Positions 17,694 through 25,704 of a stretch of DNA of 64,000 nucleotides are shown here, one piece after another. The notes beneath the pieces were generated by a model. The model saw only the letters and a program-made list of their open reading frames with translations. It ran no database searches and was not told the DNA's origin. The stretch covers positions 248,001 through 312,000 of the forward strand of contig NZ_SCNV01000001.1 in the NCBI RefSeq assembly GCF_005503145.1. Reading direction: 5' to 3'. The position numbers and the translations under genes are program-made. The stretch is from Burkholderia sp. 4M9327F10 (lineage in GTDB: Bacteria > Pseudomonadota > Gammaproteobacteria > Burkholderiales > Burkholderiaceae). Position 1 is the stretch's first letter; the number at the start of each line of letters is the position of its first letter.

Positions 17694-17924
17694 ATGGAAT
17701 GGCCAACTGACCCAGCCCTCTATCCGCCATATTTACGCCCACGGATCCGACGAGGTCTCGGCGTCCGTTCTGGCGCCCAATATCGTGCCTGGCGGAACAT
17801 TCAAAACACTGCGACGACGGGGTCAGCCGGTTGCCTCCCGGGGATAAGTGTCAATCGGCGCTACGAGATCCTCGACGAACCGGCGCGTATCTACTTCTTC
17901 CTTTTAGAGCGGGTGCCCGAGTGA
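17694..17924 (+). pseudogene. 5' remnant of TnsA-like (Tn7-type) endonuclease gene
   Basis: 76 codons. Seen: RRGLGVRSGAQYRAWRNIQN, then a GISVNRRYEILDEPARIYFFLLE segment. This matches the N-terminal pattern of TnsA-family transposon endonucleases (G-YRPW-I near the start, then R-Y-LS-E--YF-LLE), where the conserved DIREQ catalytic stretch should come next. Instead the frame ends in GAG TGA, and that TGA is the first three bases of the IS3-family element. The gene is therefore cut by the insertion. The sequence beyond the element (from 19209) does not continue the TnsA frame, so the rest was lost. The family call rests on pattern recognition only. Confidence 0.6.
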
Positions 17925-17961
17925 CCTTGCCCTCGTTTGACGAATCCCATAGCTGGCTGAA

Positions 17962-18882
17962 TTATGCGGCTTCACCTCTCTGAGCCGTGAACCAGTTCCT
18001 TTCGAATGTCATGGGGCTGACGTAATCGAGCGTTGAATGTAACCGGCGCGCGTTGTAAAAGCCCAGCCAGTCAATCACCTCATCCATTGCTGCTTGCTGG
18101 GTGGCGAAGTGTCGTCCGTGCATGCGCGCTACCTTCAGCGAACCCCATAGACTTTCCGTCGGCGAATTATCCCAACAATTACCACGTCGGCTCATCGACG
18201 AACGCATGCCGTGGGCCTTCAACGTGTCCTGAAACAGGCCACTGCAATACTGGCTGCCCCTGTCGCTATGCACGATTACGCCGGCGTCAGCGCGACGCCG
18301 GAACCACGCCATTCGCAATGCGTCTGTGACCAGTTCAGCCTTCATGTGCGGCTGCATCGACCAGCCCACCACCTGCCTGCTGAACAGGTCGATGATGACC
18401 GCGAGGTAGACCCAGCCTTCGGCTGTCGCCACGTACGTGATGTCGGTCGTCCAGACCTGGTTCCGTACGTTAGCGGTGAAGTTGCGCTCCAACAGATTCA
18501 GCGCCACCGGCAAATCATGGTTTGAGTTCGTCGTCGCGATGTACTTGCGCTTGTGGCGGGCTCGAATGCCATGCTGCGCCATCAGTTTGCGAACCCGTTC
18601 CTTGCCCACGCGCACGCCTTGCGTGAGCAACTCCTTCCACATGCGAGGCCAGCCGTATTCGCCCTTGACCCGCGTGTGAATCGCCTTGACTTGCGCGAGC
18701 GGTGCATCGTTGCTTACGCGGCTTCGGTGCGGCTTGTCGTGCGCGGTGCGTTGCCGGCGCTGATGATATCCGCTGGGACTGACTTCCAGCACTTCGCATA
18801 GCACCGAGACTGGCCAGTGGCGTCGATTTTGCTCGATGAACGCGTACTTCACATCGATTCCTTCGCGAAGTACGCTGCGCAC
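17962..18882 (-). CDS. IS3-family transposase OrfB (DDE integrase)
   Basis: 306 residues with an HTH_21-like N-terminus (GEYGWPRMWKEL) and an rve integrase core. The DDE residues are visible in TTDITYV, VIHSDRGSQY and SPTESLWGSLK. The C-terminus (YNARRLHSTLDYVSPMTFE) is typical. The frame starts with GTG right at the slippery site, so the protein is normally made as an OrfAB fusion by -1 frameshifting. No inactivating change was seen. Confidence 0.94.
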   Translation of the reverse strand: MRSVLREGIDVKYAFIEQNRRHWPVSVLCEVLEVSPSGYHQRRQRTAHDKPHRSRVSNDAPLAQVKAIHTRVKGEYGWPRMWKELLTQGVRVGKERVRKLMAQHGIRARHKRKYIATTNSNHDLPVALNLLERNFTANVRNQVWTTDITYVATAEGWVYLAVIIDLFSRQVVGWSMQPHMKAELVTDALRMAWFRRRADAGVIVHSDRGSQYCSGLFQDTLKAHGMRSSMSRRGNCWDNSPTESLWGSLKVARMHGRHFATQQAAMDEVIDWLGFYNARRLHSTLDYVSPMTFERNWFTAQRGEAA

Positions 18883-19145
18883 TTTTTTAATATATCTCGC
18901 TCCATCTTTAGGCGCGCTACCTCCGCACGCAGCCGCGCCAGTTCCATCTGTTCCGGGCTCACAGGCTTCGTGCTTGCGCCGGCCAGCTTGCCTTCCCGGT
19001 CAGCCTTAACCCAGTTGTACAGCGTCTGTTCCACCACACCCAGTGTCGCCGCCACTGCTGCCATGCTTTGCCCGGCTTTGACCAGTCGTACCGCTTCCAG
19101 CTTGAACTCGAGCGTGTACTGTGCCCGCTTTGCCTTGCTTGTCAT
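18849..19145 (-). CDS. IS3-family transposase OrfA
   Basis: 98 residues. Seen: an N-terminal helix-turn-helix (YTLEFKLEAVRLVKAGQS, then LYNWVKADR) and a C-terminal leucine-rich coiled coil (LARLRAEVARLKMERDILKK). This is the DNA-binding and multimerisation part of IS3-type transposases. The frame carries an A-AAA-AAG heptamer near its end, after which a -1 shift leads into OrfB. Confidence 0.92.
   Translation of the reverse strand: MTSKAKRAQYTLEFKLEAVRLVKAGQSMAAVAATLGVVEQTLYNWVKADREGKLAGASTKPVSPEQMELARLRAEVARLKMERDILKKCAAYFAKESM
18882..18888 (-). promoter_or_regulatory. Programmed -1 frameshift heptamer (AAAAAAG)
   Basis: On the minus strand the OrfA codons read TTA AAA AAG; a shift of -1 at A-AAA-AAG moves the ribosome into the frame GTG CGC AGC of OrfB. 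I checked the frames base by base: OrfB is in the -1 frame relative to OrfA. A6G is a standard IS3-family slippery sequence. Confidence 0.85.
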
Positions 19146-19367
19146 TGTTCTTCTCCTTGCTTGAGTTTACCTGCTCAGCAAGGGATTCGTCTTTCGGGGG
19201 CAAGCTCAGTCCACGCTTACGTCAATGTCAGGTCTTTTGCAGACCTTCCCCTACACGATGGTGCACAAGGCGCCGCAACGCACCGCGGCGCCGCACCAGG
19301 CCCTCGCAGCCGTACCGGCCAAATAGGCGCGGCATATGCGGTCCGCCGCGTCGTGCCCGACGTACGC

Positions 19368-20288
19368 TCAACGTTTGGAGGCGGGCCAGGGCACATGGGC
19401 AAAATGGGCCGCGAGATAGTCGAGCAGCACGGTCACGCGCGCGGCCCGCAGCATGCCGGGCGGTGTGACGAGATTGACGTTGATGTCGGCGATCTTCCAG
19501 TCGTGCATCACTTCCTCAAGCTCGCCGCGCTGCAACGCGTCCCACACCACGAACTCCGGCTGGAGAGCCAGGCCGTGCCCGGCAATCAGTGCCGGCATGA
19601 TCACTGCGGAATTGTTCGTACGGACGCGGCCACGCACCTGTGCCTCGGATTCCTCGCCCGTCACGTGATGGAAACGCCAGTACCCCGGCGTCGGCAGGTT
19701 GGTGTAGATCAGGCCGGCGTGCGCTTCGAGATCGCGCGGATGACCAGGCCGGCCGTGCCGCTCGAGGTACAAAGGTGACGCGACGAGCGGCCGGCGCACT
19801 GCGCAGAGCTTGCGCGCGCGCAGCGAAGAATCGGTCAGCTCGGCGATCCGGATTGTAACGTCGAAGCCGCCGGACACGACGTCGACGATGTGATCGGTGA
19901 GCACGAGGTCAATGTCGACCTTCGGATAACGATCGAGAAACGCGGGCAGCAACGGCGACAGATGCAGCAGACCGAACGACATGGGCGCATTCACGCGCAC
20001 CAGTCCATGCGGCTCGAGCGCCTGCGCAGACGCTTCGCTCTCGATCAGTTCGGCATCGGCGAGCAGACAGATCGCGCGGTCGCGCAGCAGCTCGCCCGTC
20101 GGCGTGAGCGAAAGCTTGCGCGAGGTCCGGTACAGTAGCATCGCGCCGAGCCGCTGTTCAAGACGGGCAATCGCTTTCGAAACCGTCGGTTGGGATACAC
20201 CGAGCAGTTCGGCGGCTTTCGCGAACGAGCCTGCCTCGGCGACGCGCGCAAAAGTGGCCCAGGCTTCGAGATCGGGAAGGGTTGACAT
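19368..20288 (-). CDS. LysR-family transcriptional regulator
   Basis: 306 residues from ATG 20288; the frame runs on upstream but [18 protein letters not shown] is the normal LysR beginning. Seen: winged helix-turn-helix ([29 protein letters not shown]) and a substrate-binding domain of the CrgA/AaeR-like subgroup ([39 protein letters not shown]). It is divergent from the XapX-domain gene about 100 bp away, the usual layout for a LysR regulator and its target. The inducer is unknown. Confidence 0.93.
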   Translation of the reverse strand: MSTLPDLEAWATFARVAEAGSFAKAAELLGVSQPTVSKAIARLEQRLGAMLLYRTSRKLSLTPTGELLRDRAICLLADAELIESEASAQALEPHGLVRVNAPMSFGLLHLSPLLPAFLDRYPKVDIDLVLTDHIVDVVSGGFDVTIRIAELTDSSLRARKLCAVRRPLVASPLYLERHGRPGHPRDLEAHAGLIYTNLPTPGYWRFHHVTGEESEAQVRGRVRTNNSAVIMPALIAGHGLALQPEFVVWDALQRGELEEVMHDWKIADINVNLVTPPGMLRAARVTVLLDYLAAHFAHVPWPASKR

Positions 20289-20391
20289 GGTCGGAGTGAA
20301 GTCGTGCAAATGGATGCGGAAAGAACGGTAAGCGCGACGTGCCGCGCGTAAACGGTGACGGGCATTCCAGTCCCGTCCGGAGACGGATCGC

Positions 20392-20580
20392 ATGGAATCT
20401 TACCTACTTTCGTTGGGCGCCGGCGTACTGATCGGCGTCGTGTACAGCGCGATCAGGGCGCGCTCGCCTGCCCCGCCCCTGATCGCCCTCGTTGGCCTGC
20501 TCGGCATGTTGATCGGCGCGCAGGCCCCCCTCCATCAAGCAATGGTTCGGCCTCTAGCCGCCATGAGGATACGCCCATGA
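20392..20580 (+). CDS. XapX domain small membrane protein
   Basis: 62 residues. Seen: [20 protein letters not shown], then [21 protein letters not shown], the complete XapX signature with two hydrophobic segments. Function of the family is unknown; its genes are often next to LysR regulators and hydrolases. Start ATG 20392 has a GAGACGGA site. Its stop overlaps the ATG of a very short frame (ATGA), suggesting that it was once followed by a coupled gene. Confidence 0.85.
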   Translation: MESYLLSLGAGVLIGVVYSAIRARSPAPPLIALVGLLGMLIGAQAPLHQAMVRPLAAMRIRP

Positions 20581-20633
20581 ACGACATTGATACTCTACCT
20601 GACCACCATGTTGCCGCTCACTGCAACCGCTGA
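20577..20633 (+). pseudogene. Possible 5' stub of a gene coupled to the XapX gene
   Basis: ATG at 20577 overlaps the XapX stop as ATGA, and the frame [18 protein letters not shown] closes after 18 codons. The coupling geometry is that of a real operon gene, but the product is too short, and the DNA downstream shifts to a LysR fragment. It may be the surviving start of a deleted gene. Nothing identifies its function. Confidence 0.3.
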
Positions 20634-20701
20634 CGAATACGCTGCTATTACACTCTGGAGCATGCCTGCTGCTTTCAACCTCTGACGGGCGTCGTTAAAA
20701 G

Positions 20702-21376
20702 ACCGCATACGCTGGAAGCAGTTCATCCAGCGAGCCACCGCTCAGTCTGTACAAACAACGGATTTGTGGCGAGCACTATAAGTTGCTCGTAGACCAGTCT
20801 CGCCGGTTCGCAGCGCTCTCGGAGTCTTTGAATCTTGAGGTATTCCTTACTTGCACCCACATTGTTGTGTGTACGGGAAACACTGGCCACGCCCACGAGC
20901 GCGCGGAGTCTTTGCTGTGCGAAGCAATACCGCCAACGAATATCGCCCAGGAAGTCCCTAGCTTCACGATCGCTATGCTCATGCTATCTGGAACCAACCA
21001 CCTGCTTACTGCTCCAGACCTTGCCGCTCGCGCGCTAGCGCATCGACTTGGGTTAGTCATCTTGCCCTGTCCGCTACGGCTACCGCCGTTTACCATCTCG
21101 CAATATTGGCACAAACGTTTCGCGCTAGATCCGGCCCCCAGATGGCTACGCAACCTGATTCACGACGCGGCGGCAGAGGCCCTGAATCTCGAACCGTTCG
21201 AAATGCCGATCGGCGCAGCCCCCGTGCGTCCCTGCGACTTCTTCACTCCCCGGACCTCCGGGCTACTGCCGACGAGCACCTATTTGAGTCGACCGGTGAA
21301 AGCCAGAGGGTCGAACATCCGGCGCTCGCGGAGTATCAGAGATCGATTTAGGCTATGTCTCTGCATATCAAAATGA
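20702..21376 (+). pseudogene. C-terminal fragment of a second LysR regulator
   Basis: An open frame without a proper start (a stop at 20696, then no ATG near the beginning) encodes SLYKQRICGEHYKLLV, SLNLEVFLTCTHIVV, QEVPSFTIAMLMLSGTNHLL, LPPFTISQYWHKRF and DPAPRWLRNLI. These match in order the second half of LysR substrate-binding domains of the NodD/PcaQ type. The DNA-binding domain and first half are missing, so it cannot be functional. The tail overlaps the end of the porin gene on the other strand. It is not part of the neighbouring intact LysR gene. Confidence 0.75.
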
Positions 21377-22450
21377 GTGACGTATGCCGAAGTTGACTCC
21401 GTAGGTCGCTGCACCCTTAACCCCGTGCGTGATGGCTGAATCAGTTACCGACAGGCCGGTGTTCATGTTGCCGTGATTGCTCACCATACCCGCTTGTGCG
21501 TAAAGGGCCGTTCTTATCGAGATTTGATAAATTGCGCCGAAACCCGTAAGCAGCGAGTGATTTTCATCATGGTTGTGGTCGACCGAATACCATGCCCCTG
21601 CATTCAGGCTAATGCTCGGAGTAATGATGTAATTCCCACCGCTGCCATAAACATACTCGTTGAATGATCCCGCCACGTTGTAGTTCACAAACGATGCCTT
21701 GAGCGTTAATCCATTAACTCTGCACGCAACACTGAGCGTCCGACCGTCAAACGGTATGGTCGTGGGTAATGGAGTACTCACCCCGCCAGCGTTTCCGTGA
21801 TATGCCGCTGCACTTACCATAACCGTACCATTGTCATATTTTTCGCTGGCAGACCACTGTTGGCCGGACCGGAAGTCTCCCGTGACACCTCCCGGAGCGA
21901 ACATGACACTTGCTTCGAAGCCAGCTATTTTCGGACTAAGATAGGTAATGGCGTTCGAATTAACCCCACCAGTAAATGAGACATTGTCCGAATAGATGTC
22001 AAGGCCGCTCGCGAATGAAGAAATACCGCGCGGATCAGAGTCAAATATTGCGAGAGCGAAAGGAGATATCTGCTCTCCAAATCGCAATTCTCCGTACCGT
22101 CCGCTGATACCGACCCACGCTCTACGGCCCCAAAAATTCCCGTTTGATGTCCCGTATCCGCCGTTTGCCATGCTGATTCCGCTCTCAAGGTCGAAATTTG
22201 CTGTCAGCCCCCCCCAAAGATCTTCACGCCCCCTAATGCCGAACAAAGAAGGACCAAGCCCACCATTGGTGAGGGAGAAAGCGTTCCCGGCATTACCTCC
22301 CGTTGACGTTGCAACCTTGCTTGCATACTGAATCCCCGCATCCACAATGCCATACAGAGTCACGGCGGATTGGGCGTGCGCCGCTCCATACCACATCATC
22401 GAAGCAAGTCTAATTGCCCATATGATACGTTTGACAGAGGAATGAGACAT
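21368..22450 (-). CDS. Outer-membrane porin, Burkholderia OmpC-like
   Basis: 360 residues from ATG 22450, which has a GGAGG site. Seen: signal peptide (SMMWYGAAHA-QSAVTLYG), then the usual porin start SVTLYGIVDAGIQY, a GRRAWVGISGRYGELRFGEQ segment, and the terminal GVNFGIRHSF with the C-terminal phenylalanine needed for outer-membrane assembly. Codon use is poorer in GC than in neighbouring core genes, in line with transfer. It lies just outside the left copy of the IS5-family element and may supply uptake of the substrate of the nearby catabolic genes; that link is inference. Confidence 0.93.
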   Translation of the reverse strand: MSHSSVKRIIWAIRLASMMWYGAAHAQSAVTLYGIVDAGIQYASKVATSTGGNAGNAFSLTNGGLGPSLFGIRGREDLWGGLTANFDLESGISMANGGYGTSNGNFWGRRAWVGISGRYGELRFGEQISPFALAIFDSDPRGISSFASGLDIYSDNVSFTGGVNSNAITYLSPKIAGFEASVMFAPGGVTGDFRSGQQWSASEKYDNGTVMVSAAAYHGNAGGVSTPLPTTIPFDGRTLSVACRVNGLTLKASFVNYNVAGSFNEYVYGSGGNYIITPSISLNAGAWYSVDHNHDENHSLLTGFGAIYQISIRTALYAQAGMVSNHGNMNTGLSVTDSAITHGVKGAATYGVNFGIRHSF

Positions 22451-22563
22451 CTTGCCTCCAAAATTAGTTATGCAAATTAAATTAAGAGAATTATTACTTA
22501 GACGTATCAACAGACATCCACCAACGGCAGGATTTACTTAATTACTCATGGGTTAGTAACTTA

Positions 22564-23411
22564 GAGCGTGTCAGGCACTTTCGGTGAAACCTGGTAACCT
22601 GGCGGAATGCCAGAACGCAAGCCGTACCACACGGACGTTTCGGACGAAGAATGGAGCTTCGTCGCCCCATACCTGGTCTTGATGAACGAAGACGCGCCGC
22701 AGCGCCGATACGAGCTGCGTGAGATGTTCAACGCACTGCGCTGGATGGCGCGCGCCGGTGCATCGTGGCGCATGCTGCCAACCAACTTCCCGCCGTGGGA
22801 GATGGTCTACCAGCAAACGCAACGCCGGCTCAACGCGGGTTGCTTCGAGGCGATGGTCAACGACTTGCGTTCGGTGCTGCGCGTGACACAGGAGCAACGG
22901 GGCCAGCCCGGTGCAGTTATCCTGGATGGCCGCACGTTGCAGTCCACGTGTGAAAGCGGTCCGCGCGCGGGCTACGACGGTCACAAGCGCAAGCGGGGCA
23001 GCAAGGTTCATATGGCCGTCGACACGCTGGGCCTGCTGCCTGCGGTCCACATTACGTCCGCCAACGAGCAGGAGCGGGCACAGGTGGACGAACTGGCGCG
23101 TCAGGTTCAGCACGTCACTGGTCAGACGGTGAAACCCGCCTTGGCTGACCAGGACGACTCGGCTGCACAGGCCGCACGAGACGAAGGCATGGAGTTGCAG
23201 GTCATCAAGCTGCCCGAGGCGAAAAAAGGCTTCGTGCTGCTGCCGCGTCGCTGGGTGGTCGAGCGCAGTTCCGGATGACCCAACCGCTTGCGGCGGCCGG
23301 CTCGCGACTATGAGCGCTTGCCTGAAACTCTGGCGAGCCTTCACTTCGTCGTTTTTGCCATGCTCACGCTCGTCCATGCCGTGCCCATTATCCAAAGTGC
23401 CTAACACGCTC
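22564..23411 (+). mobile_element. IS5-family (IS427-like) element, copy 1
   Basis: 848 bp. Ends GAGCGTGTCAGGCACTTT (left) and the inverse of GAGCGTGTTAGGCACTTT (right) form 18-bp inverted repeats with one mismatch. A TA lies at both edges (22562-22563, 23412-23413), fitting the TA/YTAR target of this subgroup. It holds one transposase frame with an internal TGA. A second, shorter, inverted copy lies at 33184-33760. Confidence 0.85.
22607..23404 (+). pseudogene. IS5-family transposase with in-frame TGA
   Basis: 265 codons from MPERKPYHTDVSDEEW to VPIIQSA. Seen: N-terminal DUF4096-type domain (RRYELREMFNALRWMARAGASWRMLP), then a DDE domain ([31 protein letters not shown]). After VVERSSG there is TGA at 23276-23278, where relatives have tryptophan (ERSFGW), and the frame then continues as RRPARDYERLPETLASLHFVV to TAA at 23404. 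No base is inserted or lost. The same TGA is present in copy 2. As it stands the product would lack its last 41 residues, including the conserved E region. Confidence 0.85.
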
Positions 23412-23489
23412 TAGCAGGTAAAATTGTGAACTGGATACCCTCCACCGCGTCGAAGCCTCTCATTAAAAGAGACAGCAGAGCCTTTTCGC

Positions 23490-23987
23490 GCCGACTCGGT
23501 GCATGGCAAGGCGTAGGCGCAAGGTGGTGAAACACCGATTGTCGAACGCCCTAGCCAGCAGCAAAGCATAAGCGTGGCGTCCGCTGTCAACTCGAAGGGG
23601 ACCTTTTGGTTTGCAACGTACGAAGGACGCCTTTCCGGCGAGCTGCTTGTGGCGCTTCTCAAGAAACTGATGTTCAAGCGCAAGAACGCGGCGCATCTCA
23701 TTGTCGACGGATTGCCGGCGCATAAGAAAGCAGTCGTCAAGGATTACGTCGCGGGCGTCCAAGGCAAATTGACCCTGCACCACTTGTCTGGTTACACGCC
23801 TGACCTCAATCTGGGTGGCTTGGTCTGAAGCCACGTCAAGCGCACCGGTGTCGCGCGACGCCCTTTGCAAAAGGGACGAAAAGCTGGGGCCAAGGATTAA
23901 CGAACAGCTTGTAGAAATTGACGAAGCCCCGGGCTCGTGCGTTCGTTCTTCAGGCATCCGTCTGTCTCCTGCATTACTGATTTATGA
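23490..23987 (+). pseudogene. IS630-family transposase remnant with four in-frame stops
   Basis: Reading one frame from 23490 gives ADSVHGKA*AQGGETPIVER, QQSISVASAVNSKG, KNAAHLIVDGLPAHKK, LTLHHLSGYTPDLN, *SHVKRTG and LVRSFFRHPSVSCITDL. This is the DDE_3 core and C-terminus of an IS630 transposase. Stops lie at 23514 (TAG), 23826 (TGA), 23898 (TAA) and 23919 (TGA); the first two replace tryptophans of the family. No frameshift is needed, so decay was by substitution. The N-terminal half and both element ends are gone. Confidence 0.8.
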
Positions 23988-24041
23988 GTAAGTCTGCGAG
24001 ACAAGCCGTCTCCTGATGCAAACAGGATTCGTATGCAGCGG

Positions 24042-25325
24042 TTACGATTCTTCCAGCTCTCGCCCTGCTGTCTCCGGGAGGATCAGCAGGGCTGCAAATA
24101 GCAGCACATACGAGGTCGCCGCAAATACCCCGATAGCGCCACCGAGAGACAGCTTCGCGGATGCATAACCGATAAGCATTGGAAAGACGGAGCCGATACC
24201 GCGGCCAACATTGAAGCTGAAACCCTGAGCGTTGGCGCGGATGGTAGTTGGGAACAGCTCGGAGAGGAAAGAGCCAATGCTGGCGAAAATTCCCGAAGTG
24301 AACAGTCCCAGAGGGAATCCGATCCACACGAGATATCCGTGACCCAGCTCGAACCGTGTGTACGCGAAAATCGTGACCAACGCGCCAAGTGCGAAGAGCG
24401 CGAGAGTCTTTTTCCGGCCAATGGCATCCGCTAGAAATGAGCCGAACAGATACCCTGTGAACGAGCCACAGATCACTACCCCGAGATACGCTCCCGTGTT
24501 CACAAACGAGAGTCCTTTCACAAGTTTGAGGTAAGCAGGCAGCCAGACCATGACTGCAAAGAATCCACCATTGATCCCCGTGCACATCAGGGTCGCAAGT
24601 GCTGTACGTGCCGCGTACCTCCTTGTGAAAATACTAAATATTGCACTGAAAGCCGACACTTGACCGCCCTTCGTACGCCGAAACGTAGCCGGTTCACTCA
24701 CGTGACGACGCAGTAAGAGGATAATAATTGCAGGCGTCGCACCGATGATAAACATTACGCGCCACGCAACAACTGGCTCAAAATACGAAAAGCAGATAGT
24801 GGAGATAATCGCGGCCAATCCCCAGCCAATCGACCATCCACCCTGCACAAAACCCACTGCCCTGCCGCGTGCATTGGATTGGAAGCTTTCAGCAATCAGA
24901 ACTGCGCTGATCGCTGTCTCACCTCCAAAACCCAGCCCAAGAAATGCACGAGCTGTGAACAGTTCACCGTAGTTGGTCGAGATGCCGCTGGCAAAGCTGA
25001 ATACGGAAAAGAGGAGAATGGTCCACTGGAGCACCCTCACCCGCCCGAACCGGTCTGCCAGAATGCCGGCACCCCATCCACCTAACGCCGAAGTCAGGAG
25101 GGAAACCGAGGCAATCTGCCCGGCTTCGGCGTTCGAAAGCCCCCACAACCCGATGAGAACAGGAATGACAAAGCTGTACATCTGGGTGTCCATCCCGTCG
25201 GCCGCGTGGCCGGCGAACGACGACCAGAATGCAGCTTTCTGCCTTGAGTCGGAGGCTGAATACCAGCTACGGCTCTGCGCCGTAACACGGCTATGCTGGA
25301 CAACTCGTTGCGCGTTCGGATCCAT
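24042..25325 (-). CDS. MFS transporter, aromatic acid:H+ symporter type
   Basis: 427 residues, 12 predicted membrane helices. Seen: LADRFGRVRVLQW, the loop 2-3 motif, plus DGMDTQMYSFVIP in the first helix and SELFPTTIRANAQGFSFNVGRG in the second half. Aspartate and an SELFPT motif are typical of the AAHS/metabolite:H+ symporter branch that imports benzoate-like acids. Next to the decarboxylase and dioxygenase genes it probably imports the substrate of that pathway. Start ATG 25325; the 380 bp upstream are AT-rich and hold its promoter. Nothing in the sequence fixes the substrate. Confidence 0.85.
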   Translation of the reverse strand: MDPNAQRVVQHSRVTAQSRSWYSASDSRQKAAFWSSFAGHAADGMDTQMYSFVIPVLIGLWGLSNAEAGQIASVSLLTSALGGWGAGILADRFGRVRVLQWTILLFSVFSFASGISTNYGELFTARAFLGLGFGGETAISAVLIAESFQSNARGRAVGFVQGGWSIGWGLAAIISTICFSYFEPVVAWRVMFIIGATPAIIILLLRRHVSEPATFRRTKGGQVSAFSAIFSIFTRRYAARTALATLMCTGINGGFFAVMVWLPAYLKLVKGLSFVNTGAYLGVVICGSFTGYLFGSFLADAIGRKKTLALFALGALVTIFAYTRFELGHGYLVWIGFPLGLFTSGIFASIGSFLSELFPTTIRANAQGFSFNVGRGIGSVFPMLIGYASAKLSLGGAIGVFAATSYVLLFAALLILPETAGRELEES

Positions 25326-25638
25326 ATATCTGCCTGCCTAGAACTTGAGGCCGTTAAAATTTAATTTCTCTTAGAATCTATTTCGGATAACAAAATTTTT
25401 GTCCACCTACAATAATCCCATCATCCTTGCATCGTAATAATTATAGGATTACTAACTATGTAGTATCGTATGTACATTGTAGATGTGCCGGCCGTGAAGG
25501 GGCTGTCTCAGCCTTCAGTCTAACAATCCTTAAGGCTCTACCTGGCTTACCTGCGTGCGCTCAAGATGACGATCTGAATTTCGGATTGCACTTGTAGAAT
25601 CTGCGCCACGAGTCCCGAGGCTATTTTTTTACCTGTGC
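25326..25638. other. AT-rich intergenic region upstream of the MFS gene
   Basis: About 310 bp without a supported gene. From 25350 to 25480 it is strongly AT-rich with several TAAT/ATTA runs, unlike the rest of the window, and should contain the MFS promoter on the minus strand. I found no copy of the TCAGYATRCTGA dyad present upstream of the two other catabolic transcription units. Confidence 0.5.
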
Positions 25639-25674
25639 CCCTCTGACGCGCCACTCGAATCGCGCGTCAGAGGG
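25639..25674 (-). terminator. 12-bp perfect hairpin after the decarboxylase gene
   Basis: CCCTCTGACGCG at 25639-25650 pairs perfectly with CGCGTCAGAGGG at 25663-25674 over a 12-base loop. It lies about 30 bp past the stop of the decarboxylase gene. No T-run follows on that strand (A-run instead), so it is not a classic intrinsic terminator; it may still end or stabilise the transcript. Confidence 0.5.
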
Positions 25675-25704
25675 TTATTCCCGACCGGCCCGAAATCAAC
25701 TACT

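Larger units (their letters stand above)
17922..19208 (-). mobile_element. IS3-family insertion sequence, intact
   Basis: 1287 bp. Ends: TGACCTTGCCCTCG at 17922 matches the inverse of the right end (TGAGCTTGCCCCCG read from 19208), and both go on to GACGAATCCC, giving imperfect inverted repeats of about 27 bp. Two overlapping frames on the minus strand encode OrfA and the DDE transposase, joined by a slippery site. No 3-4 bp target duplication is seen (GAG on the left, GTC on the right), so the flanks have been rearranged since insertion. Coding and ends look intact, so the element may still be active. Confidence 0.9.

Noticed and set aside
19068..19778. 236-codon plus-strand frame crossing the IS3 right end into the LysR gene
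   Set aside because: It is antisense to OrfA and to the LysR gene and crosses the element boundary.
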